From assembly GCA_964455935.1 (NCBI GenBank), contig CAYVZU010000011.1, forward strand, positions 1 through 51,858: a stretch of 51,858 nucleotides of DNA, read 5' to 3'. Below, piece after piece: positions 1 through 7,761 of the stretch (position 1 is its first letter; every line of letters starts with the position of its first letter). Source of the stretch: CAYVZU01 sp964455935 (GTDB taxonomy: Bacteria; Fibrobacterota; CAYVZU01). A program made the position numbers and the translations under genes. The notes under the pieces were generated by a model, which was not told the DNA's origin, did no database searches, and worked only from the letters and a program-made list of their open reading frames with translations.

Positions 1-74
1 ACCGCAAGCGGCGACACTCCGCGATCGGCTACAAAACGCCGGAGGAGTTCGAACGCATGGCAAAGTGCGCTTAA
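1..74 (+). CDS. IS3-family transposase OrfB, C-terminal end (cut by window edge)
   Basis: The frame begins before the window and ends with TAA at 72-74. The visible residues include RRHSAIGY followed by PEEFER, the usual end of the DDE integrase core in IS3-family OrfB proteins. The same motif occurs in the second IS3 fragment at 22086-22298, and the two copies stay alike through the non-coding end of the element. In a complete element this protein cuts and joins the IS ends; only about 23 residues can be seen, so whether the copy is active cannot be judged. Confidence 0.8.
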   Translation, partial: RKRRHSAIGYKTPEEFERMAKCA

Positions 75-100
75 CTGCGTGTCCATTTTTTCGGGGAAGT
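1..100 (+). mobile_element. Right end of an IS3-family insertion sequence
   Basis: After the transposase stop the text TGTCCATTTTTT then GGGGAAGT (81-100) matches TGTCCATTTTTTT then GAGGAAGT after the second copy (up to 22330). The two loci differ completely after AGT, so the element boundary is placed at about 100. The left end lies outside the window. Confidence 0.65.
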
Positions 101-166
101 ATCATTTCCGACTTTGACGAAGAAATGAAGCGCATCATGGGCACGGAAAAAGATTCCCGCAAATAA
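101..166 (+). pseudogene. 3' remnant of a gene cut off by the IS3 element
   Basis: Directly after the IS boundary one frame reads ISDFDEEMKRIMG and closes with TAA at 164-166, two bases before the Shine-Dalgarno of murI. Its charged, helix-like composition and codon choice look like genuine coding DNA rather than spacer. It is about 21 codons and I cannot name the family. The parsimonious reading is that the upstream gene of the murI operon was truncated by the insertion. Confidence 0.4.
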
Positions 167-178
167 TGGGAGCGGTCT

Positions 179-1015
179 GTGGTCGCTTCCTTTTATTTTA
201 TTTCCACAATGATCCGCGATGGAAAAGCAATCCGGAATTTCCCCCGCATCGGCATCATCGATTCCGGCCTGGGCGGCATCTCGGCCATGAACGAGCTGTA
301 TCGGGTCATGGGGGCCGGGCATTTCCTGTATTATGGGGACCTGGCCAACAGCCCGTATGGTCTCAAAGAACCGGACGAGGTGATTCAATACACCCGCGCG
401 GCCTGCGACTATTTTGTGGAAAGGGGAGCATCGGCCATTCTGGTCGCGTGCAATACCGCCACCTCGGCCTCCATAATCGAGCTTCGCAAGAGCTATGCGG
501 TGCCGGTCTTTGGAATGGAGCCGGCCATCAAACCCGCCCTTCTCGAAAATCCGGGTCAGCGGATTGGAGTGCTGGCCACCTCACTGACGCTGAAAGGAGA
601 GAAATTTCTGCATCTCGCCGAGGATCTCCGGGCACTGGAAAGCCTGGTTCCTGTCCAATGCGACGGCCTTTCTACCCTTGTGGATCGCGGCGATCTCAGC
701 GGCGCTCGCGGGTTCCTGGTTCCGATTGTTGAGCGTCTTCAAAATGAGGAGATCCGGTCCGTGGTCCTGGGTTGCACGCATTACGTGCTTCTGGGTCCGG
801 TATTTCGCGAACTTTATCCGGCCCTGAGCCTCTACGACGGCAATGCCGGAACCGCGCGCCACATCGTCAAAACTCTGGGTCTCCATATCCCGATTCGAGG
901 CGAAACCCGGGTGCATTTCTTTTTGAACGGCGGCAAGCACGGGGATTATATTACTGGTTCTTCATTTATGGATGCCGAACTTCGGCGTTCCACGATCAAT
1001 CAAAAGGCCAAGTAA
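179..1015 (+). CDS. murI: Glutamate racemase
   Basis: Interconverts L- and D-glutamate in the cytoplasm to supply D-Glu for peptidoglycan. The 278-residue frame has the N-terminal IIDSGLGG motif (Asp28, Ser29) and both catalytic cysteines of the Asp/Glu racemase fold: Cys91 in VACNTATS and Cys199 in LGCTHYVLL. The start chosen is GTG at 179 because GGGAG at 168-172 lies six bases upstream; ATG at 209 is an alternative that would remove ten residues of non-conserved lead, but has no ribosome site. The gene ends in the ribosome binding site of purA, so the two are probably co-transcribed. Confidence 0.93.
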   Translation: MVASFYFISTMIRDGKAIRNFPRIGIIDSGLGGISAMNELYRVMGAGHFLYYGDLANSPYGLKEPDEVIQYTRAACDYFVERGASAILVACNTATSASIIELRKSYAVPVFGMEPAIKPALLENPGQRIGVLATSLTLKGEKFLHLAEDLRALESLVPVQCDGLSTLVDRGDLSGARGFLVPIVERLQNEEIRSVVLGCTHYVLLGPVFRELYPALSLYDGNAGTARHIVKTLGLHIPIRGETRVHFFLNGGKHGDYITGSSFMDAELRRSTINQKAK

Positions 1016-1024
1016 GGAGTTGTG

Positions 1025-2299
1025 ATGCCGGTACGTATTGTTGTGGGGGTCAATTGGGGCGACGAAGGCAAGGGCCGGATGGTGGACTACTTCGCCAAAA
1101 CCGCTGACTATGTGGTCCGTTATCAGGGCGGAAGCAATGCCGGTCATACCGTGGTCAACGAATTCGGCAAATTCAAGCTGCACCTTATGCCCTCGGGGAT
1201 CTTTTACAACAATGTCGTCAATGTCCTGGGCCCCGGCACGGTTGTCAGCCTCGATGCGGCCGTGAAGGAAATGCAGGAGCTTCAGGCCAAAGGCATATCG
1301 GTTACCCCCGAGAATTATAAGATTGCGGACCGGGCCATGATCTGCTTTCCGTTCCACAAACTCCAGGACGGCTATGAAGAGGAACGCCTGGGGAGCAAGA
1401 GCTTCGGATCCACCAAGCAGGGAATCGCGCCTGTTTATGGTGACAAATACATGAAGAAGGCGATCCAGATGGGCAGCCTGTTTCATCCTGAATACTTTCG
1501 GGAAGAACTGGAGAAAAGCCTTGACCTTAAGAACGCCATTCTTGAAAAAGTCTACGGAAAACCCGCCGTGTCGGTGGACGAGATGTATAATTGGGCCATG
1601 AAGCACTTTGAGATCCTGAAGCCCCACATCGTTGATACGGTGGAGCTGTTTGAGCCGGCGCGCAAACTCAAAAAGAGCGTTCTCCTCGAAGGCCAACTGG
1701 GTACTCTGCGCGACATTTCCTACGGGATCTACCCCTATACGACTTCTTCCTGTACGCTTTCGGCCTATGCCTATGTGGGTTCGGGTTTTTTCACCCAGGA
1801 AATGCCGGTCATCACCGGTGTGATGAAGGCGTTCTCGACCTGTGTGGGCGAGGGCCCGTTTGTGACCGAAATTCAAGGTGAGCTGGCAAGCCAGATCCGT
1901 GAGGTGGCCGAGGAATACGGGGCTGCTACCGGCCGGCCGCGCCGGATCGGCCACTTCGATGTCGTGGCCTCGACCTATGGCGCCAAAGTACAGAACGTTT
2001 CGGAACTGGCTTTGACCAAACTCGACAGTCTTTCCGGCCTTAAGACGCTCAGTCTCTGCACGCATTACGAGGTCAACGGCCGCACGATCAAGCGGTTCCC
2101 GCTGAATGCGGAGTTGGTGAAAGCCAAGCCGGTTTACATGGAAATGCCCGGCTGGACCGAAGATATTTCCAAAGTCCGAAGCTTCGAAGAACTACCGGCG
2201 ACTGCCCGAAAATACGTGGAGACAATCGAGAAACTGGTTGAAGCGCCCATCAAGTATGTCTCCGTTGGGCCGGAGAGGGAAGCGCTTATCATACGATAG
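1025..2299 (+). CDS. purA: Adenylosuccinate synthetase
   Basis: Catalyses GTP-dependent joining of IMP and aspartate to adenylosuccinate, the first committed step to AMP. The N-terminal VGVNWGDEGKGRMVDYFA carries the GDEGKG phosphate loop, followed by GGSNAGHTVV (IMP site). The C-terminal region has GRPRRIGHFD. The length of 424 residues is normal. ATG at 1025 is preferred over GTG at 1022 because AGGAG at 1015-1019 gives a five-base spacer to the ATG; this site straddles the murI stop codon, implying an operon with it. Together with guaA downstream it covers both branches from IMP to AMP and GMP. Confidence 0.95.
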   Translation: MPVRIVVGVNWGDEGKGRMVDYFAKTADYVVRYQGGSNAGHTVVNEFGKFKLHLMPSGIFYNNVVNVLGPGTVVSLDAAVKEMQELQAKGISVTPENYKIADRAMICFPFHKLQDGYEEERLGSKSFGSTKQGIAPVYGDKYMKKAIQMGSLFHPEYFREELEKSLDLKNAILEKVYGKPAVSVDEMYNWAMKHFEILKPHIVDTVELFEPARKLKKSVLLEGQLGTLRDISYGIYPYTTSSCTLSAYAYVGSGFFTQEMPVITGVMKAFSTCVGEGPFVTEIQGELASQIREVAEEYGAATGRPRRIGHFDVVASTYGAKVQNVSELALTKLDSLSGLKTLSLCTHYEVNGRTIKRFPLNAELVKAKPVYMEMPGWTEDISKVRSFEELPATARKYVETIEKLVEAPIKYVSVGPEREALIIR

Positions 2300-2386
2300 T
2301 TGTGAGTGGTGAGTCGCGAGTAGGGGTGGGCAGAAGGGGCGAGGGCAAAAAGGAGAAGATAGAAACCAAGTGCTCAGGTTCTGCTT

Positions 2387-2460
2387 GTCATTTCGAGCGG
2401 AGCGAGAAATCCTTCCTGTTTGGTCGGAAAGATTTCTCCTCGCAGACTCGTCGAAATGAC
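2387..2460. repeat. Palindromic intergenic repeat, GTCATTTCGA family, copy 1
   Basis: A 74-bp imperfect inverted repeat bounded by GTCATTTCGA and TCGAAATGAC, with inner arms GAGAAATC and GATTTCTC. It fills much of the purA-guaA spacer (2300-2522). A second full copy, in the opposite orientation, lies at 49258-49330 and a half copy at 33548-33580. Transcribed, it would form a long stem-loop. Just before it (2300-2330) is a low-complexity GAGTGGTGAGTCGCGAG stretch. Confidence 0.85.
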
Positions 2461-2522
2461 AGTGCCGCATTCGCGAAGACCTGAGTAGTTATGACCAAAA
2501 AAAGGACCGCGGCGAAAACACT

Positions 2523-4052
2523 ATGGACAAAATCCTTATCCTCGACTTTGGCGGACAGTACTGCCATCTCATCTCCCGGCGCATTCGTGACCTTGGAATT
2601 TATAGCGAAATCCTTTCTGCGGACACGAAACCGGCCGACATTCTCAAGCACGGCGATGTAAAGGGCCTGATCCTTTCTGGAGGCGCTCAGTCGGTCTATG
2701 ACCGAGGTTCGCCTAAATGCCCCAAGAGCCTTCTGGAAATTGGGATTCCCATTCTGGGTATCTGCTACGGACATCAACTGATTTCGTTTCTCGAAAACGG
2801 CCGGGTGGTCTCGGGTAAGGCCGGTGAATACGGTCTTACCTCGCTGCGCGTGCGGCCCGCGGGTTCCGTTCTTCTTGCAGGGCTTGGCGAAACCGAAACC
2901 GTATGGATGAACCACAAGGACATTGTCCGCCAATTGCCTGACGGCTACCGTGTCGCGGCATCCACGGCCGATTCGCCGGTTGCCGCATTCGAAAACCCGG
3001 CCCGCGGAATCTACGGCGTGCAGTTCCATCCCGAGGTGACCCATACGCCCAAGGGTGACCGCATCCTGCGCAACTTCGCGGTCCGGATCTGCAAGGCCAA
3101 AAAGGGCTGGAGCACGGCCGATATCGTGGACCGTATCCGACATGAAACACGGGAGACTCTGGGGTCGCACAAGGCCGTCATCGGTCTTTCGGGCGGGGTT
3201 GATTCTTCCGCGGCGGCCGTGATTGTGGGGAAAGCCATCGGCAAGAACCTGACAGCGGTCTACGTTGATACGGGCCTGATGCGGGAGAAGGAAACCGAGT
3301 TCATCCGCAAAACATTCCGTTCCAAAGGGCTCAATCTGAAAATCGTGGACGCCTCGGCCCTGTTTTTCAAGAACCTGGCGGGCGTCACCAATCCGGAGCA
3401 GAAACGCAAGATCATTGGCCGTCTGTTTGTCGAGGTCTTCGATCAGGAGGCAAAGAAGATCAAAGCGGACTACCTGATCCAGGGCACGATCTACTCAGAC
3501 CGCATCGAGAGCGGTTTGACCAAACATTCTTCCGTGATCAAATCGCATCACAATGTGGGCGGGCTGCCCAAAGACATGAAACTGAAGGTGTATGAGCCTT
3601 TGCGCGATTTGTATAAAGACGAGGTCCGACGCATTGCCGCCCGGCTTGGACTGGGGCCGGAGATTACCCGCCGCCACGTGTTCCCCGGCCCCGGCCTGGC
3701 CGTTCGCATCCTGGGAGAGGTGACTCCGGAAAAGGCGAGGATCGTCCGGAAGGCCAGTGCCGTTGTGGAAGAGGAGTTGAAAAAAGCAAACCTGTACCAA
3801 AAGGTCTGGATGGGTTTTGCCGTGCTTTTGCCCATCCGCAGCGTGGGCATCCAAGGCGACGCTCGTAGCTATAAATATCCCGTCGTGGTACGCATTATCG
3901 AGTCCCTGGATGCCATGACGGCCAACTTCGCCCGAATTCCTTACGCCATACTCCAGATTATTTCCACACGAATCACGAACGAAATCGCCGAAGTCAACAG
4001 GGTGGTCTACGACATTTCAAACAAGCCGCCGGCTACAATGGAATGGGAATAG
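2523..4052 (+). CDS. guaA: GMP synthase (glutamine-hydrolysing)
   Basis: Converts XMP to GMP using ATP and ammonia from glutamine. The 509-residue protein is complete. The N-terminal class I glutamine amidotransferase domain has the nucleophile Cys81 in GICYGHQ and the partner residues His169 and Glu171 in FHPE. The ATP pyrophosphatase domain has the P-loop SGGVDSS at 223-229. The dimerisation domain ends with the highly conserved NKPPATMEWE. The first ATG at 2523 gives the canonical start MDKILILDFGGQY; the upstream ribosome site is weak (AAAGGA, 14 bases before). It is separated from purA by a palindromic repeat, so its transcription may be independent. Confidence 0.96.
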   Translation: MDKILILDFGGQYCHLISRRIRDLGIYSEILSADTKPADILKHGDVKGLILSGGAQSVYDRGSPKCPKSLLEIGIPILGICYGHQLISFLENGRVVSGKAGEYGLTSLRVRPAGSVLLAGLGETETVWMNHKDIVRQLPDGYRVAASTADSPVAAFENPARGIYGVQFHPEVTHTPKGDRILRNFAVRICKAKKGWSTADIVDRIRHETRETLGSHKAVIGLSGGVDSSAAAVIVGKAIGKNLTAVYVDTGLMREKETEFIRKTFRSKGLNLKIVDASALFFKNLAGVTNPEQKRKIIGRLFVEVFDQEAKKIKADYLIQGTIYSDRIESGLTKHSSVIKSHHNVGGLPKDMKLKVYEPLRDLYKDEVRRIAARLGLGPEITRRHVFPGPGLAVRILGEVTPEKARIVRKASAVVEEELKKANLYQKVWMGFAVLLPIRSVGIQGDARSYKYPVVVRIIESLDAMTANFARIPYAILQIISTRITNEIAEVNRVVYDISNKPPATMEWE

Positions 4053-4111
4053 AAGCGAAACCCGGACGTGAGTGAGCCGGTCCGGCCGCCGGTCAGCAAG
4101 GAAGGGATGCG

Positions 4112-5110
4112 ATGATGGAAAAAAAAGCCCGTCTGGCCTTTGTTGGCCTGGGAAAGTATGCCCATAATCTGGCCAAGAACGCGGAGCGCTGCGACCGGAT
4201 CGAAATCAAAACCTGCTTCACGCGGACACCCGAGAAACGCAGACAGTTTGCCAGCGCTTTTGGATGTTCCGAGAAGGAATCGTTCGAAGCCATTTGTGCC
4301 GATCCCGATATCGACGGCGTCATTCTGGTCACCCCCAACGACGTGCATTCCGAACAGGCCGTGGCTCTGGCCAAAGCGGGAAAGCATGTCTTCGTCGAGA
4401 AACCCATTTGCAATACGCTGGAGCAGGCCGATGCCATGATCCGGGCCTGCAAAGAGGCAAACGTCATTCTGGCCGTGGGCCACCAAGAGCGCCGCTGCCC
4501 GGTTTATCGTGAATGGAAGCGCATGATCGACGTTGGCGCATTCGGAAAAGTATTCTCATTCGAATCCAATCATTGCGGAAACCTGCTGAAGGCCTGGCCC
4601 AAGGATGATTGGCGGTTTCAAGCAGACCGGGGCGCCAGCCACATTCTTCATAAAGGCATTCACAAAATCGACGTTCTCAACTACCTGTTTGGGGAGATGG
4701 AATCGGTGGCAACTCTTTCACGGCCTCTTGATTTCAGCCCGCAGGTGAGCGAATCAATCGTTTCGGCCTTCCGGTTCGCCAATGGAGTTCTGGGCAGTTT
4801 CACATCCAGCTTTGCCTACACCAATTGCACCATGAATATTTACGGCGAGAAGGTTTCGGTTTTTTACAGCGGCTACGGCAGCAAGTTCACAATGAAAATC
4901 GAAGAGACCTGGGAATTCCGCACGGTGGATTGCCGGCCGGTCCATGAAGTCCACGAAGAGCTTTCGGAGTTTGCCGATGCGATTCTGGGCCAAGGCCGGG
5001 TTGAGGTGACGGGCGAAGCGGGCCGGCAGGCGATTGCGGCTGCGCTGGCAGCCCAGCAGGCGTACCGCTGCGGTTCGACCGTGAACATGTCCGATTTCCG
5101 GCAGAAGTAG
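4112..5110 (+). CDS. Gfo/Idh/MocA family NAD(P)-dependent oxidoreductase
   Basis: A 332-residue two-domain sugar-type dehydrogenase. The N-terminal Rossmann domain starts with LAFVGLGKYA; VTPNDVHSEQA and the EKP motif in VFVEKPICN (the lysine that positions substrate in this family) follow at about residues 70-105. The C-terminal alpha/beta domain includes HILHKGIHKIDVLNYL, a usual metal-free substrate-binding region. AAGGAAGGG at 4098-4106 supports ATG 4112 (ATG 4115 also possible). It follows guaA by 59 bases on the same strand. Substrate unknown; family members act on inositols, glucose, sialic acid and other sugars. Confidence 0.85.
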   Translation: MMEKKARLAFVGLGKYAHNLAKNAERCDRIEIKTCFTRTPEKRRQFASAFGCSEKESFEAICADPDIDGVILVTPNDVHSEQAVALAKAGKHVFVEKPICNTLEQADAMIRACKEANVILAVGHQERRCPVYREWKRMIDVGAFGKVFSFESNHCGNLLKAWPKDDWRFQADRGASHILHKGIHKIDVLNYLFGEMESVATLSRPLDFSPQVSESIVSAFRFANGVLGSFTSSFAYTNCTMNIYGEKVSVFYSGYGSKFTMKIEETWEFRTVDCRPVHEVHEELSEFADAILGQGRVEVTGEAGRQAIAAALAAQQAYRCGSTVNMSDFRQK

Positions 5111-5205
5111 AGGCGCGTCGCGCAATTTCCGCGACTTCAGCCCGCCGCGAAGGGCACGGATGTTTTCACTGGATTCAGGGCTGCCATCTGGTCCGGAGCA
5201 GGCCC

Positions 5206-5889
5206 TTAGAGCGGTGGGATTTCGTCTTCGGTTTCGTAGATGACCACGGCTTGATTCAGCCGAATCAATTCCACATAATACAGCAGATCTTTGCTGAGCC
5301 CCGACAGGCACAACTCGCCCCCTTTCTCCTTCAGGATCCGGCTCCATTTGATCAATAGACCCAAGGCCGAACTGTTCAGGTGAATGACATCCGTCAGGTT
5401 GACCGCAATATGATTTTTGCCGGCCTCGACGAGTTTGCGCAAGGGGGCGTCAAGGCTGTTGGCCTCCACCATTACTCCGTAGGATGAAGCCACATCGATC
5501 ACCTGGTATTTGCCTCGCGACCGCAGCCGGGGCGTCGGTTCGTGCCGGTCCGCCGCAATGATCTTATTGCGGAACTCCTCTTCGGATGGGAAAATCTCGA
5601 TGATGGTATGGAGGTTGGTGGATTCGAAAACCGAACGGAGCCGGCTCTGCTCGGCGACAACGTAAAGGCTTCCCTTGGCTTCGACAACTTTTTTCCATAC
5701 AGAGACAAGCGTTCCCAGTCCCTGGCTGCTCAGGCTGCCCACTTGATGGAAATGTATCAGGAAATCCTTTGCTCCCTGCTGAATCCGGCGGGAGACCTCG
5801 GTTTGAAACTTCGCGGAGTCGTCGTCGCGGAAAGGACCGTCGAGCTGCATGACGATGAAGGGGTCCAGTTTCCGAACGGCAATATCCAT
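5206..5889 (-). CDS. Tandem STAS-domain protein (anti-sigma factor antagonist type)
   Basis: A 227-residue soluble protein made of two STAS folds. Domain 1 (about 1-105) has QVGSLSSQGLGTLVSVWKK, matching the SpoIIAA helix that carries the phosphorylatable serine (canonically DSSGLG). Domain 2 (about 125-227) has HLNSSALGLLIKWSRIL, again with the SS pair but Asn for Asp. In partner-switching systems such proteins bind or release an anti-sigma kinase according to serine phosphorylation. The start at 5889 is chosen because GGAG lies eight bases upstream and domain 1 begins at once; the frame stays open upstream but that stretch is not STAS-like. It is divergent from the SpoIIE phosphatase at 6157, its probable partner. 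No kinase is adjacent. Confidence 0.8.
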   Translation of the reverse strand: MDIAVRKLDPFIVMQLDGPFRDDDSAKFQTEVSRRIQQGAKDFLIHFHQVGSLSSQGLGTLVSVWKKVVEAKGSLYVVAEQSRLRSVFESTNLHTIIEIFPSEEEFRNKIIAADRHEPTPRLRSRGKYQVIDVASSYGVMVEANSLDAPLRKLVEAGKNHIAVNLTDVIHLNSSALGLLIKWSRILKEKGGELCLSGLSKDLLYYVELIRLNQAVVIYETEDEIPPL

Positions 5890-6119
5890 ATTTTCAACTC
5901 CGTGCAGGATTGCAGAGGGCGGAACCTGTTCTAAAGGTATGTTATTTTGCCGGCAAAGAAAAGGGCCGGCTGCGGGCGACCACTCAACCATGCTCCGGGG
6001 CTGCGCCAACCCCACCAGGGAAGGAGGATGGGGGATCCGCCTAACCTGCAAAATCAACTTTCATCGCCCAAAGCTCTGCTTTGTGTCTTTTTCGGCCAGT
6101 CCCCTGGCCCCAACCTTCA

Positions 6120-6149
6120 TTGAACAATTTCCCCAATAAATCATATATT
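6120..6149 (+). promoter_or_regulatory. Putative promoter of the SpoIIE phosphatase, leaderless arrangement
   Basis: TTGAAC at 6120-6125 and TATATT at 6144-6149 with an 18-base spacer. The expected transcription start is at 6156-6157, on the A of the ATG. No Shine-Dalgarno precedes that ATG, which fits a leaderless mRNA. Identified by eye only. Confidence 0.5.
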
Positions 6150-6156
6150 GCACCCC

Positions 6157-7677
6157 ATGGAACCAGCTCCCTTTGGGGCACTTCAACAGGCCCTTGCCGC
6201 GCAGAACGAGCAACTCAAGGCGCAGCTCATGGCGACTTCGCTGATCAACGAGATTACGAAGGTGATGCTGGCCAGCCCCGAGTTGGACAGTGTCTTTAAA
6301 ACCATCATTCTTGGAATCCAGGAAACGCTTGGGTTCGAGCGCGTCATTCTTTTTGATATTGACCGCGAGCGCTTCTGTCTTCGGCCCCGCATTTGGACGG
6401 GTGTGGACGATGCCAAGGTCAACACCGTCGAAATCCCCCTTGGTTTCATGGGGGGGAGCACCTCCGATGCGGTCTTTCTCAACAAGCATATCATCGTCGA
6501 TATCGTGGACAACGACGTGGACCCTGTGGCGGCGCTGGGACCCAAAGCCTACATTGCCATCCCGCTGGTGGCCAAGGTCTCCAAGAGCTGCCACGAACAC
6601 TTTCAATGCGGGTTTACCGAATGCCCGGCCTATGACAGCTACAATCCGTGCTGCTGGAGCGTTTTTGGATCGTGCATGCGCAACAAGACCACGACCGAAG
6701 ATGAACGGCGGCAGGCCTGTCTCGCCTGCGAGCTGTTCAAGTGCGTGGGCGTACTCTGGATGGACAAGCCCAACTCGGATATTCTGGTTACCAGCGACCA
6801 GATGACGACGCTGACCACGCTTGCCTACCAGGCCGGCATCATCATCGATAACTTTCAGATGTACGAGGTCGTGGAGACGGCCAACAAGAGTCTGAAGGAC
6901 ATTAACGAGCGCCTGGCCGAAGTCAACCACGATCTAAGCCGGGCCCAGGCCAAAATCAACAAAGATCTCGACCAGGCCCGCGTGATCCAGACCGGGCTTC
7001 TTCCAACGGAGTTTCTCGACACCGCCGAACTCCAGGTGGCGGCGCGCTATATACCCGCCAGCCAAGTGGGCGGCGATTACTACGATTTCTTTCGGATCGA
7101 GGGGAATTCATTTGGGCTCGTGGTGGCCGATGTTTCGGGACATGGTGTAGCCGCGGCCATGATCATGGCCATGACCAAAGTCCTGCTTAAAACGTTCTCG
7201 GCGCAAATCCCCTCGCAGCGCCAGACCCTCGAACGCATCAATACCATTTATCAGACTGAAATCAAGACCGACAATTTCGTCACGATTTTTTACGGCCGAA
7301 TCGATACCTCGGCCCGCCGGTTCAACTTCGTTTCGGCAGGCCATAACCCGATCATTTATTTGAACCGGAAATCGAAGGAATTGGATCTATTGAAGGCCGA
7401 TGGCCTTTTTCTGGGCGTATTCGAAGACATGATGCTTAAAGAGCGCGAGCGGCAATACGTGCCGGGCGACCGCATTGTGCTTTACACCGACGGTCTTACC
7501 GAAGCCGAAAACAGCAAATCGGAAATGTACGGGCTCGAACGGCTTTGCCAGGTGGCCCGCAGCCAATCGGAGCTGGATCCCAAAGCCCTGATCGACTATG
7601 TGCTTGACGATCTGTCCGGGTTCACGGGCGGAGGGCCTTTGGAAGACGATGTCACGCTGCTGGTAATTGACTTCTGA
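6157..7677 (+). CDS. GAF-SpoIIE (PP2C-type) serine phosphatase with a cysteine-rich insertion
   Basis: A 506-residue cytoplasmic RsbU-like phosphatase. Residues 25-210 form a GAF domain (VFKTIILGIQETLGFERVILF opening), interrupted at about 143-198 by a segment with nine cysteines, including FQCGFTECPAY, CCWSVFGSC and CLACELFKC. A coiled coil (about 235-280) leads to the SpoIIE domain with GGDYYDFF, VADVSGHG, LYTDGLTEAEN and EDDVTLLVIDF, the metal-binding aspartates of PP2C enzymes. ATG 6157 is preferred over TTG 6148 because the promoter-like box overlaps the TTG. The divergent tandem-STAS gene is the likely substrate. Nine T residues at 7685-7693 just after the stop may aid termination. The cysteine segment suggests redox or metal input; that is inference. 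Confidence 0.88.
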   Translation: MEPAPFGALQQALAAQNEQLKAQLMATSLINEITKVMLASPELDSVFKTIILGIQETLGFERVILFDIDRERFCLRPRIWTGVDDAKVNTVEIPLGFMGGSTSDAVFLNKHIIVDIVDNDVDPVAALGPKAYIAIPLVAKVSKSCHEHFQCGFTECPAYDSYNPCCWSVFGSCMRNKTTTEDERRQACLACELFKCVGVLWMDKPNSDILVTSDQMTTLTTLAYQAGIIIDNFQMYEVVETANKSLKDINERLAEVNHDLSRAQAKINKDLDQARVIQTGLLPTEFLDTAELQVAARYIPASQVGGDYYDFFRIEGNSFGLVVADVSGHGVAAAMIMAMTKVLLKTFSAQIPSQRQTLERINTIYQTEIKTDNFVTIFYGRIDTSARRFNFVSAGHNPIIYLNRKSKELDLLKADGLFLGVFEDMMLKERERQYVPGDRIVLYTDGLTEAENSKSEMYGLERLCQVARSQSELDPKALIDYVLDDLSGFTGGGPLEDDVTLLVIDF

Positions 7678-7761
7678 GCGCGTCTTTTTTTTTATCGCCA
7701 ATTTGTGCACGGTCTGCAACCCCGAATTATTCTCCAACAGATCCTGCCATCCTCTCCGCTC

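Noticed and set aside
962..2065. Long minus-strand open frame opposite purA
   Set aside because: Overlaps a clear purA on the other strand, with low-complexity His/Arg/Gly-rich protein and no family motif; a mirror frame of GC-rich coding DNA.
7678..7695. Rho-independent terminator after the SpoIIE gene
   Set aside because: There is a run of nine T but no hairpin directly before it, so the evidence is too weak to call.
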